Of a stretch of 45,817 nucleotides of DNA, positions 33,203 to 42,249 are shown piece after piece. The translations under genes and the position numbers were made by a program. Location: NCBI GenBank assembly GCA_022791575.1, contig JAAVZI010000055.1, forward strand, positions 1-45,817. Reading direction: 5' to 3'. Each line of letters starts with the position of its first letter. Positions within the stretch are counted from its first letter, which is position 1. The stretch comes from Lachnospiraceae bacterium. GTDB lineage: Bacteria > Bacillota > Clostridia > Lachnospirales > Lachnospiraceae. The notes below the pieces were generated by a model. That model ran no database searches. It was not told where the DNA came from and was given only the letters and a program-made list of their open reading frames with translations.

Positions 33203-34771
33203 CTAGATTCTGGTTTTACTTTTCTTCTTGTCTGCTGTGCTTTCACCAAAACGTTTTTTCAGTTTCTTGTCCTTTTTCTTTTCTGATTTTTTGACACCGA
33301 ATTCCCTGACCGAGTAGTTATCCTCCATCCACTTTTCTTCTTTCTTACCGCTGTGCTTTCCAGGATTGCGGAAACGGTTTTTGCCCTCGCGGCGGTTATC
33401 TTTTCCGCCTTTTTCGTCTTTGGTGCCGCGGTAACGGCGTCTTTTCTTTTCGTGGGTGACTGCCGGGATTTCTTCTTTTTCCTTGCCCAGCTGATCCCGT
33501 AGAAATGCGGCTGCCAGTTCTAAGGCTGTGCAGTCTTCTTCTTCCATTTTTTCCACAATCACGGCTGTTGCGTAGGAGAGATCCTCATTGTGAAGGATTT
33601 CCAGCACGCCGTTTAAGATTTTCTGGGATTTTGCCCTTGTGATCTCGGCTACGCTGGGGATCGCTCTGGCTTTCATCGTAGTTTTGCACACGGACTCGAT
33701 CTCACGGATTTTGCGGATTTCTCTGCCTACGACCAGGGTAAATGCGCGTCCTTTGCGGCCGGCGCGCCCGGTGCGGCCGATTCTGTGTACATAATATTCG
33801 TTATCCTGGGGCACGTCAAAATTAATTACGGCTTCTACATCGTCTACGTCTATGCCCCGCGCCGCAACGTCGGTCGCAATTAGAATGTCTGTATTGCCAT
33901 TGCGGAACGAAACCATCACGCGGTCGCGCTGGCTCTGGGACAAGTCCCCATGGATTCCTTCGGCCAGATAGCCCCGGCCCTTTAAATCTTCTGCAAGCTC
34001 TTCGACCATACGTTTGGTGTTGCAGAAGATCAGCGTCAGCTTGGGGTTGTAGTAATCCAAAAGCCTTGCTACGATTTCTTTTTTATTTTCGCGGCGTACT
34101 TCATAATAATACTGCTTGATGAGAGGAACGGTCAATTCCTTTTTGACAGTTTTGATCAGCACCGGGTGGTCCTGGAATTGTCCGGTAATCGCCAGTATGG
34201 GCTTGGGCATGGTTGCGGAAAATAAAACGGTCTGGTGCTCATTGGGAATCTGTGTTAAAATGGTTTCCATGTCCTCGCGGAAGCCCATGTTCAGCATTTC
34301 ATCTGCCTCGTCAAGCACTGCTATGGAAAGGTGGTTTAAGCGGATGGTTTTTCTTCTCATATGATCCATGATTCGGCCGGGTGTGCCGACAATTACCTGC
34401 GGCGCGCCTTTTAGCGCCTTAATCTGCCTGCCCATATCCTGTCCGCCATAAATGGGCAGGACTTTAATGCCGTGCATGTATTTGGCAAATTTGCGGATTT
34501 CCTCGGCCGCCTGGATGGCAAGCTCTCTTGTGGGGCATAAAACCAATGCCTGAAGCTTAGGCAGCTCTGGATTGATCATCTGCAGCAGCGGGAGCCCAAA
34601 TGCCGCTGTCTTGCCGGTTCCGGTCTGCGCCTGTCCGATCACATCGTGTCCGGCAAGCACCTCTGGAATCGCCTGCTGCTGTATGGGGGAAAACTGCTCA
34701 AAGCCCATTTCTTTTACTGCTCTTAATATTCTTTCATCAATAACGTTATTTTCTAAATTTAATAATTCCAT
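33203..34771 (-). CDS. DEAD-box RNA helicase (CshA/DeaD-like)
   Basis: 522 residues. Q-motif GFEQFSPIQQQAIP, motif I AQTGTGKT, PTRELA, motif II VLDEADEML, SAT, and the second core with HRIGRTGRAGRKG. After ~380 residues a helical extension (ATAVIVEKMEEEDCTALELA) and a ~100-residue Lys/Arg-rich tail follow; no DbpA-type RNA-binding domain is seen. Expected to unwind RNA in ribosome assembly, mRNA decay or cold adaptation. Start at 34771 has AGAAAGGA upstream; the longer frame from 34831 does not. A single-gene unit with a long A/T-rich leader. Confidence 0.94.
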   Translation of the reverse strand: MELLNLENNVIDERILRAVKEMGFEQFSPIQQQAIPEVLAGHDVIGQAQTGTGKTAAFGLPLLQMINPELPKLQALVLCPTRELAIQAAEEIRKFAKYMHGIKVLPIYGGQDMGRQIKALKGAPQVIVGTPGRIMDHMRRKTIRLNHLSIAVLDEADEMLNMGFREDMETILTQIPNEHQTVLFSATMPKPILAITGQFQDHPVLIKTVKKELTVPLIKQYYYEVRRENKKEIVARLLDYYNPKLTLIFCNTKRMVEELAEDLKGRGYLAEGIHGDLSQSQRDRVMVSFRNGNTDILIATDVAARGIDVDDVEAVINFDVPQDNEYYVHRIGRTGRAGRKGRAFTLVVGREIRKIREIESVCKTTMKARAIPSVAEITRAKSQKILNGVLEILHNEDLSYATAVIVEKMEEEDCTALELAAAFLRDQLGKEKEEIPAVTHEKKRRRYRGTKDEKGGKDNRREGKNRFRNPGKHSGKKEEKWMEDNYSVREFGVKKSEKKKDKKLKKRFGESTADKKKSKTRI

Positions 34772-34939
34772 AAGTTCCTTTCTTAATTTAAAATTAATTA
34801 GTAACTGAGGGAGCCGTATGTAAGACACCAAGTTTGAATATTGGCTGTCACAATAAGCGATTGAGTTTTGTCTTGTTCATTGCAAATTGGATGCAGCATG
34901 TTTCTGTTCCCTTTTATATTTTAATTATAAAAGCGGCTC

Positions 34940-35440
34940 TTAATCTGTGGATTCAAATTTACTGCCATCACTGCCATAGGTGACAGTTCCTCCGCCAAAT
35001 ATTTTTTGCTGCGTTTGGTAGGTGACGCCATTTGAACCGTAGGTTGTCTGGCCATCAGATAATAGGTTGTCGTGAGTTTTGTAAACCGTCCCATCTGAAC
35101 CATAGGTTGTCTGACCGCCGAATACTGGATTATTCCAGGTTTTGTAGACAGTTCCGTCCGAACGATAGGTTGTCTGACCACTGGAACGATAATTATTACA
35201 GGTTTTGTGGCAATCTCCATTAAAATGATTAAAAACATTTTCAACAGAACGTTTGTTCTTATATGAATTGGCGGCTTCATAGTATGAACCGTATTCGGAA
35301 TCTGCATTCTGCTCTTCATAGATTTCTGTGGTCAGATCTTCACATTCTTCCTCATAAATGGTATCATTTACCTGACTTGCCGCAGTTTCTATGAAATCAT
35401 CGTATTCATCCTCTAACGCGTATTGTTTGAAATCATCCAT
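34940..35440 (-). CDS. Hydrophilic YGSDG-repeat protein, function unknown
   Basis: 166 residues, no signal peptide or membrane helix. Residues 1-60 are strongly acidic (Asp/Glu-rich). Residues ~85-166 hold four copies of a 21-residue repeat around GQTTYGSDGTVYKT, predicted as short beta-hairpins. ATG 35440 has AGAAAGG 10 nt upstream. It lies downstream of the purF-purB-hypothetical run on the same strand. The repeats differ enough at DNA level to be old. I cannot assign a function. Confidence 0.7.
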   Translation of the reverse strand: MDDFKQYALEDEYDDFIETAASQVNDTIYEEECEDLTTEIYEEQNADSEYGSYYEAANSYKNKRSVENVFNHFNGDCHKTCNNYRSSGQTTYRSDGTVYKTWNNPVFGGQTTYGSDGTVYKTHDNLLSDGQTTYGSNGVTYQTQQKIFGGGTVTYGSDGSKFESTD

Positions 35441-35518
35441 GCGAACGTATCCTTTCTTAAATTATTACTCTGGCGGTTCACTATTGCTCGATCCCATTCA
35501 AGGTAAACACCATTATTT

Positions 35519-36262
35519 TTATAAATTATATTTTTTCAGCAATGCGGTAATTTTTTTACTGCACCCTCCGCCTTTTTTGCCTGTCAGCAGATAGTGATCC
35601 GCCCGAATGCATGTACTGTCTTCCACAACATACTGATCCCGCTTGATATACCGTTTTCTGACCTCTCTTTTTTTATGGTCCAAAAGTAGCAGCTCCTCTT
35701 CGGTCATATGCTTCCATTCATTTGTTATTTGCTGTTCCGATAATTTCATTCCATTCACCTTCCAAGAAAACCAATCACAGCCAACATCTTTTAAACCTTC
35801 CAACGAATAAGGACCGCTCTCATACCAATGTTCTTTGTGCTGATCTGTACAGGTAAAAACTGCCAGACTTCCATCTGCCAGCAATACCCATTTTCTATCT
35901 CGGACTGTCACACTGCCAGTAAAATTATGGGTTCTTTTCTCGATATAGTTATTATTCTTATTCATGAATGCTTCCTTATATCTATAACCGTTATGTCTTT
36001 CCTCCTGACTATCCTCCAGCACCCAGTATCCCATATGCTGACGATCTAATCTCGCTTGATCGGCTGACGAAGCAAATAAGGTCTGACGTAATCTACCGAA
36101 AATTCCTTCTTTCGGACGAGACTCATCAGTATAACCATCAAAAGCAACTTCTTGACTGTTTAAGGCTTCTGCCGCTTTCTGTGCATAACGATTCAAGCGT
36201 TCTCTATCAAAAGAAGAATTCTTATAATCTTCTGCTACTTTTTTCCAATCGATACGTGCCAT
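35519..36262 (-). CDS. Uncharacterised cytosolic protein downstream of purB
   Basis: 247 residues from ATG 36262 (AGGGGG upstream); GTG 36298 is a weaker start. It opens MARIDWKKVAEDYKNSSFDR, has aromatic-rich strands in the middle (HNFTGSVTVRDRKWVLLADG, WYESGPYSLEG) and a basic C-terminus (KKREVRKRYIKRDQYVVED). No signal peptide and no recognised domain. It starts 42 nt after the purB stop on the same strand, so co-transcription with purF-purB is likely. Role unknown. Confidence 0.65.
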   Translation of the reverse strand: MARIDWKKVAEDYKNSSFDRERLNRYAQKAAEALNSQEVAFDGYTDESRPKEGIFGRLRQTLFASSADQARLDRQHMGYWVLEDSQEERHNGYRYKEAFMNKNNNYIEKRTHNFTGSVTVRDRKWVLLADGSLAVFTCTDQHKEHWYESGPYSLEGLKDVGCDWFSWKVNGMKLSEQQITNEWKHMTEEELLLLDHKKREVRKRYIKRDQYVVEDSTCIRADHYLLTGKKGGGCSKKITALLKKYNL

Positions 36263-36303
36263 TTCCGTCACAATCCCCCTTTTGCCATCCCCTGTCACTG
36301 TAT

Positions 36304-37734
36304 TTACACATTAATCTGCGCCGTCATTCCCAGCTCGTCTTTAAATGCCTCCAGCGCCGGCTGTACGACCTGCGCCAAAAATTCTTCGGTCTGTTCCGGC
36401 GCGCGGCCCACATACTGGGAGGGGTCCATTTTGGCCTTCAGCTCTTCGAGCGTCAGCGGAAATGCCGGATCGGCGGCAATCAGCTCTAATAAATTATTTT
36501 CCAGCCCTTTTTCTTTTACGTTAGCGCCGGCCTGCATAGAGAGGGTGCGGATTTTTTCATGCAGCTCCTGGCGGTCGCCGCCGGCCTTGACTGCGTCCAT
36601 CATAATATTTTCCGTTGCCATAAACGGCAGCTCGGAGAGCAGACGCCGCTCGATGACCTTTTCATAGACCACGAGGCCGTCGGCTACGTTCATGCACAGA
36701 TCCAGAATGCCGTCCACGGCCAGAAATGCTTCCGGCACGCTCAAACGTTTGTTTGCCGAGTCGTCGAGCGTGCGCTCAAACCACTGAGTCGCCGAGGTAA
36801 TCGCAGGATTCAAAGCGTCGACCATCACGTAGCGCGACAGGGAAGCAATGCGCTCGCTGCGCATGGGGTTTCTCTTGTAGGCCATGGCCGAGGAGCCGAT
36901 CTGATTTTTCTCAAATGGTTCTTCTACTTCTTTTAAATGCTGCAGCAAGCGGATATCGTTGGAGAATTTATGCGCGCTTGCGGCAATTGCTGCCAAAACA
37001 TTTACAACACGGGTGTCTATTTTCCGCGAATAGGTTTGCCCGGATACCGGGAAACAGGAGGCAAAGCCCATTTTCTTGGCAATCATCGGATCGATTTTCT
37101 GGATGGTTTCGTGGTCGCCGTTAAAGAGCTCTAAGAAGCTGGCCTGCGTTCCGGTTGTGCCTTTGGAGCCCAAAAGCTTCATGGTGGAAATGACGTAGTT
37201 GAGATCTTCTAAATCCAACAGAAATTCCTGAATCCAGAGCGTAGCCCGTTTGCCGACAGTTGTCGGCTGCGCCGGCTGGAAATGGGTAAATGCAAGTGTC
37301 GGCAGAGATTTGTACTGCCCGGCGAACTTGGCAAGCTCGGCAATGACATTGACCAGTTTTTTGCGGACTAATTTAAGGGCCTCTGTCATCACAATGATAT
37401 CGGTATTGTCTCCTACATAGCAGGAGGTTGCGCCTAAATGAATAATGCCTTTGGCCTTGGGGCACTGCTGGCCATAGGCGTAGACATGGGACATCACGTC
37501 ATGGCGCACCAGCTTTTCGCGTTCTTTTGCCACTTCGTAGTTAATGTCGTCCTGGTGCGCTTTTAATTCGTCAATCTGTTCCTGGGTGATATTCAGACCC
37601 AGTTCTTTCTCGGTTTCCGCCAGCGCAATCCACAGACGGCGCCAGGTACGGAATTTCATATCTGGTGAAAAAATATACTGCATTTCCTTGCTTGCATAGC
37701 GTTCTGATAATGGGCTTTGGTATTTGTCGTTCAT
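36304..37734 (-). CDS. purB: Adenylosuccinate lyase
   Basis: Releases fumarate from SAICAR and from adenylosuccinate, so it acts twice in purine synthesis. It has 476 residues with the fumarase/aspartase superfamily signature GSSAMAYKRNPMRSE near 285, HLGATSCYVGDNTD near 100 and TLAFTHFQPAQPTTVGKRA near 155. ATG 37734 has AAAGGAG upstream. It lies 44 bp after purF on the same strand and is transcribed from the purF promoter. Confidence 0.97.
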   Translation of the reverse strand: MNDKYQSPLSERYASKEMQYIFSPDMKFRTWRRLWIALAETEKELGLNITQEQIDELKAHQDDINYEVAKEREKLVRHDVMSHVYAYGQQCPKAKGIIHLGATSCYVGDNTDIIVMTEALKLVRKKLVNVIAELAKFAGQYKSLPTLAFTHFQPAQPTTVGKRATLWIQEFLLDLEDLNYVISTMKLLGSKGTTGTQASFLELFNGDHETIQKIDPMIAKKMGFASCFPVSGQTYSRKIDTRVVNVLAAIAASAHKFSNDIRLLQHLKEVEEPFEKNQIGSSAMAYKRNPMRSERIASLSRYVMVDALNPAITSATQWFERTLDDSANKRLSVPEAFLAVDGILDLCMNVADGLVVYEKVIERRLLSELPFMATENIMMDAVKAGGDRQELHEKIRTLSMQAGANVKEKGLENNLLELIAADPAFPLTLEELKAKMDPSQYVGRAPEQTEEFLAQVVQPALEAFKDELGMTAQINV

Positions 37735-37778
37735 GGTTTTCTCCTTTTATATATAGTTTAATCGCCGCCTTGAATCCC

Positions 37779-39221
37779 CTACCTCTGGTATTCCCCGCGG
37801 ATATCTTCTACTGGCGGTTTCATCGGGTATTGGCCGGTGAAGCAGCCTACGCAGTGGGGCAGATTCTGAACCATTTCGCCCAGACGTTCTACCCTTAGAT
37901 AGCCCAGCGTGTCGGCACCGAGCAGTCCGCGTATTTCTTCGAGGGACCGGTTATGGGCGATCAGCTGGTCTTCGCTGGGCACGTCGGTTCCAAAATAGCA
38001 GGGGTGCAGAAACGGCGGGGAGCTGACCCGTACATGGACTTCGGCTGCGCCGGCTTCGCGCAGCATATGCACAATGCGGCCGCTGGTCGTTCCGCGGACA
38101 ATGGAATCATCGATCATAATGACCCGTTTGCCCCGCACGACTTCGCGCAGGACGTTTAGCTTGACCTGGACGCTGCTCTCGCGGCTTTTTTGCTTGGGTT
38201 TGATGAAAGTCCGGCCTACGTAGCCATTCTTGACAAAGGCGGCGCCGTAGGGAATGCCGGACTGGAGGGAGTAGCCAAGCGCGGCGGCATTGCCGGATTC
38301 GGGCACGCCCACGACCAGATCGGCTTCCACCGGCGAATCGAGCGCGAGGAATTTACCGGCCAGAATGCGGGAGTTGTAGACGCTGACTCCGTCGATCTGG
38401 CTGTCCGGCCTGGCGAAGTAAATGTATTCGAAAATGCAGCGGGCTTCCTGTTCTTTTGGCAGACACATGCTGGTATCGCTTTTGAGGCCGTCAGGCGTAA
38501 TGGTGACGATTTCTCCCGGCAGCACTTCCCGCACGAAGTCTGCGCCTACGGTATCCAGCGCGCAGGTCTCGGAGGCAACGATATAGGCGTTGTCGCGTCT
38601 GCCAATACACAGCGGCTTGAAGCCAAAGGGGTCTCTGGCGGCTATCAGCTTGCGCGGGCTCATAACAATCAGGGAGTAGGCGCCTTTGATTTTCTTCATC
38701 GCCAGGGCGACTGCTGCTTCTGCGGTCCCGCTGTGGATACGCTCTCGGGCGATATGGTAGGCGATCACCTCGGAATCGATGGTAGTCTGGAAAATAGCGC
38801 CGGTCCGAGCCAATTCCTGACGCAGCTCGGGGGCGTTGATCAGGTTGCCGTTGTGGGCTAGAGCCAGCGTGCCCTTGATGTAGTTCAGCACAAGGGGCTG
38901 CGCATTTTCCCGTGTACTGCCTCCGGCAGTGGAGTAACGGACATGCCCTACGCCGATATTTCCGCCGAGCTTCTCTAAGTCCTCTGGGGTAAATACTTCA
39001 TGGACTAGCCCCATACCTTTGGCGGACATGACTTTACACGCTGCACTGGTGTTGCTGACAGCTATGCCGCAGCTTTCCTGCCCCCGGTGCTGCAGGGCGA
39101 ATAAGCCATAGTAAATCGTAGAGGCCACGTTATTTCCGTCAAAATCGTAGACGCCGAACACGCCGCATTCCTCGTGCAGACGGTCGGCGGAATCTGCATG
39201 TTCAAGAACATATGTTTGCAT
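37779..39221 (-). CDS. purF: Amidophosphoribosyltransferase (glutamine PRPP amidotransferase)
   Basis: First step of purine synthesis: transfers ammonia from glutamine to PRPP. From ATG 39221 (GAAGGTG upstream) it has 480 residues. A short propeptide precedes CGVFGV, where Cys19 becomes the N-terminal nucleophile after cleavage. The PRPP site is VIMIDDSIVRGTTSGR. Late Cys residues (HPCYFGTD and HCVGCF) plus CIFEYIYF fit the 4Fe-4S ligands of the Bacillus-type enzyme, which make it O2-sensitive. The frame from 39275 lacks a ribosome site. Confidence 0.97.
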   Translation of the reverse strand: MQTYVLEHADSADRLHEECGVFGVYDFDGNNVASTIYYGLFALQHRGQESCGIAVSNTSAACKVMSAKGMGLVHEVFTPEDLEKLGGNIGVGHVRYSTAGGSTRENAQPLVLNYIKGTLALAHNGNLINAPELRQELARTGAIFQTTIDSEVIAYHIARERIHSGTAEAAVALAMKKIKGAYSLIVMSPRKLIAARDPFGFKPLCIGRRDNAYIVASETCALDTVGADFVREVLPGEIVTITPDGLKSDTSMCLPKEQEARCIFEYIYFARPDSQIDGVSVYNSRILAGKFLALDSPVEADLVVGVPESGNAAALGYSLQSGIPYGAAFVKNGYVGRTFIKPKQKSRESSVQVKLNVLREVVRGKRVIMIDDSIVRGTTSGRIVHMLREAGAAEVHVRVSSPPFLHPCYFGTDVPSEDQLIAHNRSLEEIRGLLGADTLGYLRVERLGEMVQNLPHCVGCFTGQYPMKPPVEDIRGEYQR

Positions 39222-39341
39222 TATTGGCACCTTCTTTTTCTCATTTCTATAGGCATTGGCGAACGATTGACACAAAGCAATGCATTTGGCACGATCGGCC
39301 GCATTTCTACAGATATCGTATTGTAAATTTATTTCGTACCT

Positions 39342-39370
39342 ATTGTATCACTATCTGATAAAATGCGCAA
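39342..39370 (-). promoter_or_regulatory. purF operon promoter
   Basis: On the minus strand TTGCGC (39370-39365), a 17-bp spacer, then TACAAT (39347-39342) with an extended TGA before it. It lies about 120 bp upstream of purF. No clear PurR box was recognised in the leader. Confidence 0.65.
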
Positions 39371-39481
39371 CTGAAAACATTCTAACAATTGTATAAACAG
39401 TTTGGCGCAGTTGGCGTCCTGTCGGCGTATCGGGCGAGGGGTCTGTAAAATCGGCAGCGGTCCGGGCATGGAACAGGATTT

Positions 39482-40618
39482 TTATTGTGCGGAAATATAG
39501 CGGGTGTAAATTTCTACATGGTCATAAATGCACCTCCAGCTGCTGGTGGAACCGGTTGTGACGCAGATATAGGGCGTCTGGTCAGCAAAGGTGCCATAGC
39601 TGACCGCACAGTTCTGGGACTGGGCGATATAGCCGGTCTTGGCGCACTGTACGATGCCTCTTGTGTCCTTGTCCTCAATCCGGCGCAGAAACCAGTTGGA
39701 AATGGTGATTCCCTGCGGGTGCTGGGCCGTGGGCGACGTGGTGTAGGTGTGGGCGGACAAGATTTCCCGGCACAGCTCGTTTTGCAGGGCTGCTTTCATG
39801 ATGATGGCCATATCGTAGACCGTGCAGTAGTGATTTTCGTCATAAAGGCCGACGCAGTTGGTGAAATGGGCGCTGTCTGCGATTCCCAGCTCTTCCAGCT
39901 TGGCGTTCATCAGGGCGGCAAATGCCTCCTGGGAACCGGCTGTGTAGACCGCTAAGGCAGCGGCCGCGTCCCCGCCGGAGGGCAGGATTGTGCCGTAGAA
40001 TAAATCGCGCACCGTGACTTCTTCTCCATTGGCAAAACCTACGATACTGCATTCATTTGTATAGGCGTAATCGGTGATATCCAACGTGATGACAAAGGTG
40101 TCGTCGAGCTGTTCTTGTTCCAGCTGCTCGGCCGCTACCAGTACCGTCAGCACCTTGGTCATGGACGCCGGGAAAATTCTTTCGTCCATGCCTTTTGCCG
40201 CGATAATGGTATCGGTGCTTTCATTGATGAGAATTGCATGGGTGCTGATTACTTCTGCCAGATCGATCACTGCCGTGTCCGGCGTGGTGGTAAACTGGTA
40301 AACTGGTGTTCGACTTTCTGCTGCCGATTCCTCTTCTGCTTCTTCGCGCTGCTTTGCCGGCTGCTTCTGGTTCTTCTGCTCTGCGGCCTGGTTCTTTTGG
40401 GCCTGGGATGAATTTTTGCCGTCCCGTGATTGTATGGCCCATATCAGGACGGAAAGGAGCAGAATCAGCAGTACGCCGGCTGCGCCTAGATAGATCAAAC
40501 GCCTGCGTCTCTGCTGGTTTCTTATACGCTGCTGCCGTTGGCGCCGCATTTGTCTTCTCTGCCTGTAGTCGTCTGCATATTCTGTATATTCTTCGTGATC
40601 TTCAAATTGTGATTCCAT
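39482..40618 (-). CDS. D-alanyl-D-alanine carboxypeptidase (S11 family), membrane-anchored
   Basis: 378 residues. An Arg-rich cytosolic segment (about 10-40) and one membrane helix (LIYLGAAGVLLILLLSVLIW) put the catalytic part outside. A Gln/Glu/Lys-rich linker follows, then the serine domain: SxxK as PASMTKVLTVL, the second motif as PSGGDAA, and KTG in CAKTGYIAQ. The second motif has Gly where SxN is usual. It trims the terminal D-Ala of peptidoglycan stem peptides. ATG 40618 has AGAGGA upstream; the longer frame from 40726 has no site. Confidence 0.9.
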   Translation of the reverse strand: MESQFEDHEEYTEYADDYRQRRQMRRQRQQRIRNQQRRRRLIYLGAAGVLLILLLSVLIWAIQSRDGKNSSQAQKNQAAEQKNQKQPAKQREEAEEESAAESRTPVYQFTTTPDTAVIDLAEVISTHAILINESTDTIIAAKGMDERIFPASMTKVLTVLVAAEQLEQEQLDDTFVITLDITDYAYTNECSIVGFANGEEVTVRDLFYGTILPSGGDAAAALAVYTAGSQEAFAALMNAKLEELGIADSAHFTNCVGLYDENHYCTVYDMAIIMKAALQNELCREILSAHTYTTSPTAQHPQGITISNWFLRRIEDKDTRGIVQCAKTGYIAQSQNCAVSYGTFADQTPYICVTTGSTSSWRCIYDHVEIYTRYISAQ

Positions 40619-40742
40619 CGTTCCTCTGTCTCCCAATCGTTTTTGATACTGCTTATTTGTAAATGTAGCATTGCTTCTTTTACGGTGCAAAGCGCATGTA
40701 TTCGGGATACCCTTGAGGGGTATCAATTAGACACCGCATGAG

Positions 40743-41366
40743 TTAGTTGTTATTGTGATTAGAAATGCTTTGTTTATTCCTGCTTGATTCAGCTGATTTG
40801 TTCGGTTCTGCATTTAACTGAGCTGCAATGCAGGCAATGGAAAAGTGATAGCTTTCCTCCCTGTCAACAGCAGAAGCCGTAAAGCCGCCGCTGGTTTCAT
40901 GGGCAAAAAATCCATGCATTACGCTGCGCAGCAGACGCTGATAATGAATCTGCCGGGAACCCGCAATGCCGTAATCGGCAAGCACATGCAGAATTGGTTT
41001 TGCAATTTGTTCCGCGGCTGATTCTAATAAAGGAATTTCCAGTGTGTGCACGCCCATAATGATGTGGTAAAGTTCGGTATGCTCTCTGGCAAATCGTCGG
41101 TAGGCGTCTGCCAACGCAAATAGTGCTTCGTCCCGCCGCCGGCCTGCAACCGCCTGTTCCTCTTGTTCGGCCAGCATATGAACCGCACGAAGCCCGACTT
41201 GCGCCAACAGCTCCTTTTGTCCCTGGATGTGATTGTACAGCGAGGATACCTGGATTTCCAGCGCTGAGGCCAGACTTCGTAAGGAGAACGCGGGTAAGCC
41301 ATGTTCTTCGATCTGCGCCAGCGCCGTATGGATGATTCTGTCTTTTGTAAGTCCCTTTTTCGCCAT
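40743..41366 (-). CDS. TetR/AcrR family transcriptional regulator
   Basis: 207 residues from ATG 41366 (GGAGGTG upstream). The N-terminal helix-turn-helix is GLPAFSLRSLASALEIQVSS followed by LYNHIQGQKELL. The C-terminal part, with HIIMGVHTLE and LLRSVMHGFFAHETSGGF, resembles the TetR_C ligand domain with a WHG-like motif. A perfect palindrome in its own leader suggests self-repression. The carboxypeptidase gene downstream (gap ~125 bp) is not obviously under its control, and no efflux gene is next to it. Confidence 0.92.
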   Translation of the reverse strand: MAKKGLTKDRIIHTALAQIEEHGLPAFSLRSLASALEIQVSSLYNHIQGQKELLAQVGLRAVHMLAEQEEQAVAGRRRDEALFALADAYRRFAREHTELYHIIMGVHTLEIPLLESAAEQIAKPILHVLADYGIAGSRQIHYQRLLRSVMHGFFAHETSGGFTASAVDREESYHFSIACIAAQLNAEPNKSAESSRNKQSISNHNNN

Positions 41367-41380
41367 AGTCCACCTCCAAA

Positions 41381-41433
41381 CGAACAGTGTTCGCAATGGT
41401 TTCTATTGTATACGAATCGGCTTCGTCTGTCAA
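41381..41433 (-). promoter_or_regulatory. TetR gene promoter and operator palindrome
   Basis: On the minus strand TTGACA (41433-41428), a 17-bp spacer, then TACAAT (41410-41405), a near-consensus promoter. Just downstream of the start point, CGAACAGTGTTCG (41381-41393) is a perfect 13-bp palindrome, the likely self-repression site. Confidence 0.75.
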
Positions 41434-41564
41434 TCATTTTCTGCGGAAAATAGGATTTCTATGTAAAATTTGTTGCAGGCGGCATACGAGTGCTGTTATA
41501 CTATAGGAAGACTCATACGAATCGGGAGTACAATTGATTGCGCAAATGACTGGGAGGAATGGAG

Positions 41565-41958
41565 ATGTCTGTCTATAACGCGAATGAGTATGAAGAAGTA
41601 ATTCAGCGGATTCAACGAAAAATTGCCGCATTTGAGGAGCGCTGGAACATCCGGCTGCCGAACCGTTTATGCTGGAAACGTTCTGGCTCTGGGAAGAGGA
41701 CGAGCGCAATGCGGAGCTCATTGCGGCTGAGCAGCAAAATAACGTGTATCGCGACAATATAGAATTAATTTGGGGTGCTGCATGAGTTATCGTTTGATTG
41801 TTACCGGAACATGCCGGGGCGAAGTTTGGAATTTTACTGATGTGGGCGTTCAGCCTTGCTGTGAACGGCAGGATTTTCTGGGGTGGTTCGAGCTGTGGCT
41901 GGACCATCAGGACGAAACCGACTATTTTAAGGATTATGTGTATCATGAAGAAGATTAG
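41565..41958 (+). pseudogene. SMI1/KNR4-family relic
   Basis: Three pieces in changing frames. ATG 41565, after GGGAGG, gives a start with IAAFEERWNIRLP, an SMI1/KNR4 N-terminal signature. In another frame from ~41643 come FMLETFWLWEEDERNAEL and NNVYRDNIELIWGA, and from 41782 MSYRLIVTGTCRGEVWNFTD to VQPCCERQDFLGWFELWL, the family C-terminus. Most of the middle is deleted. SMI1/KNR4 proteins often act as immunity proteins to polymorphic toxins; no toxin gene is seen nearby. The 58-codon piece from 41782 overlaps a stop as ATGA but lacks its own ribosome site. Confidence 0.72.
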
Positions 41959-42249
41959 GAACCGGAGGCAGCCAGGAGAAACCAGCCAGATTTCTTCTAT
42001 ATCCGCATGATCTTAGCTTAGATGAGGCCGGATAACTCTATTTTTACAGAAAATTACGATTAATGATTGTTTTTATTTCAGCAGTAAAATACCGTAGCAG
42101 AGAACGATTGGTTCTGCGTAATCTGCTGTGATATTTAACCGTCGAAGTAATAGATTTTAAATAATTGCCCAACTTAGGATTATAACCAGATTTTAGTCAG
42201 ACTTCTGCAAATGTCAATAATATATTTTTTTGAAAGGAACGTGAGAACC
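41959..42249. other. Gap before mutM
   Basis: 290 bp with no ORF carrying a ribosome site. It holds repeat copy F (42173-42217) and, at the end, the mutM ribosome site GAAAGGA. Confidence 0.4.
42173..42217 (-). repeat. Dispersed element, copy F (decayed, hairpin lost)
   Basis: On the minus strand a left-end-like piece (ACATTTGCAGAAGTC) is followed almost at once by CTAAAATCTGGTTAT, the right shoulder of copies C and D, and then CCTAAG. The central stem-loop is missing. Confidence 0.55.

Noticed and set aside
39241-39262. Possible seventh copy of the dispersed element (TAGGCATTGGCGAACG) upstream of purF
   Set aside because: Only a short end-like match, with no shoulder, stem or second end.
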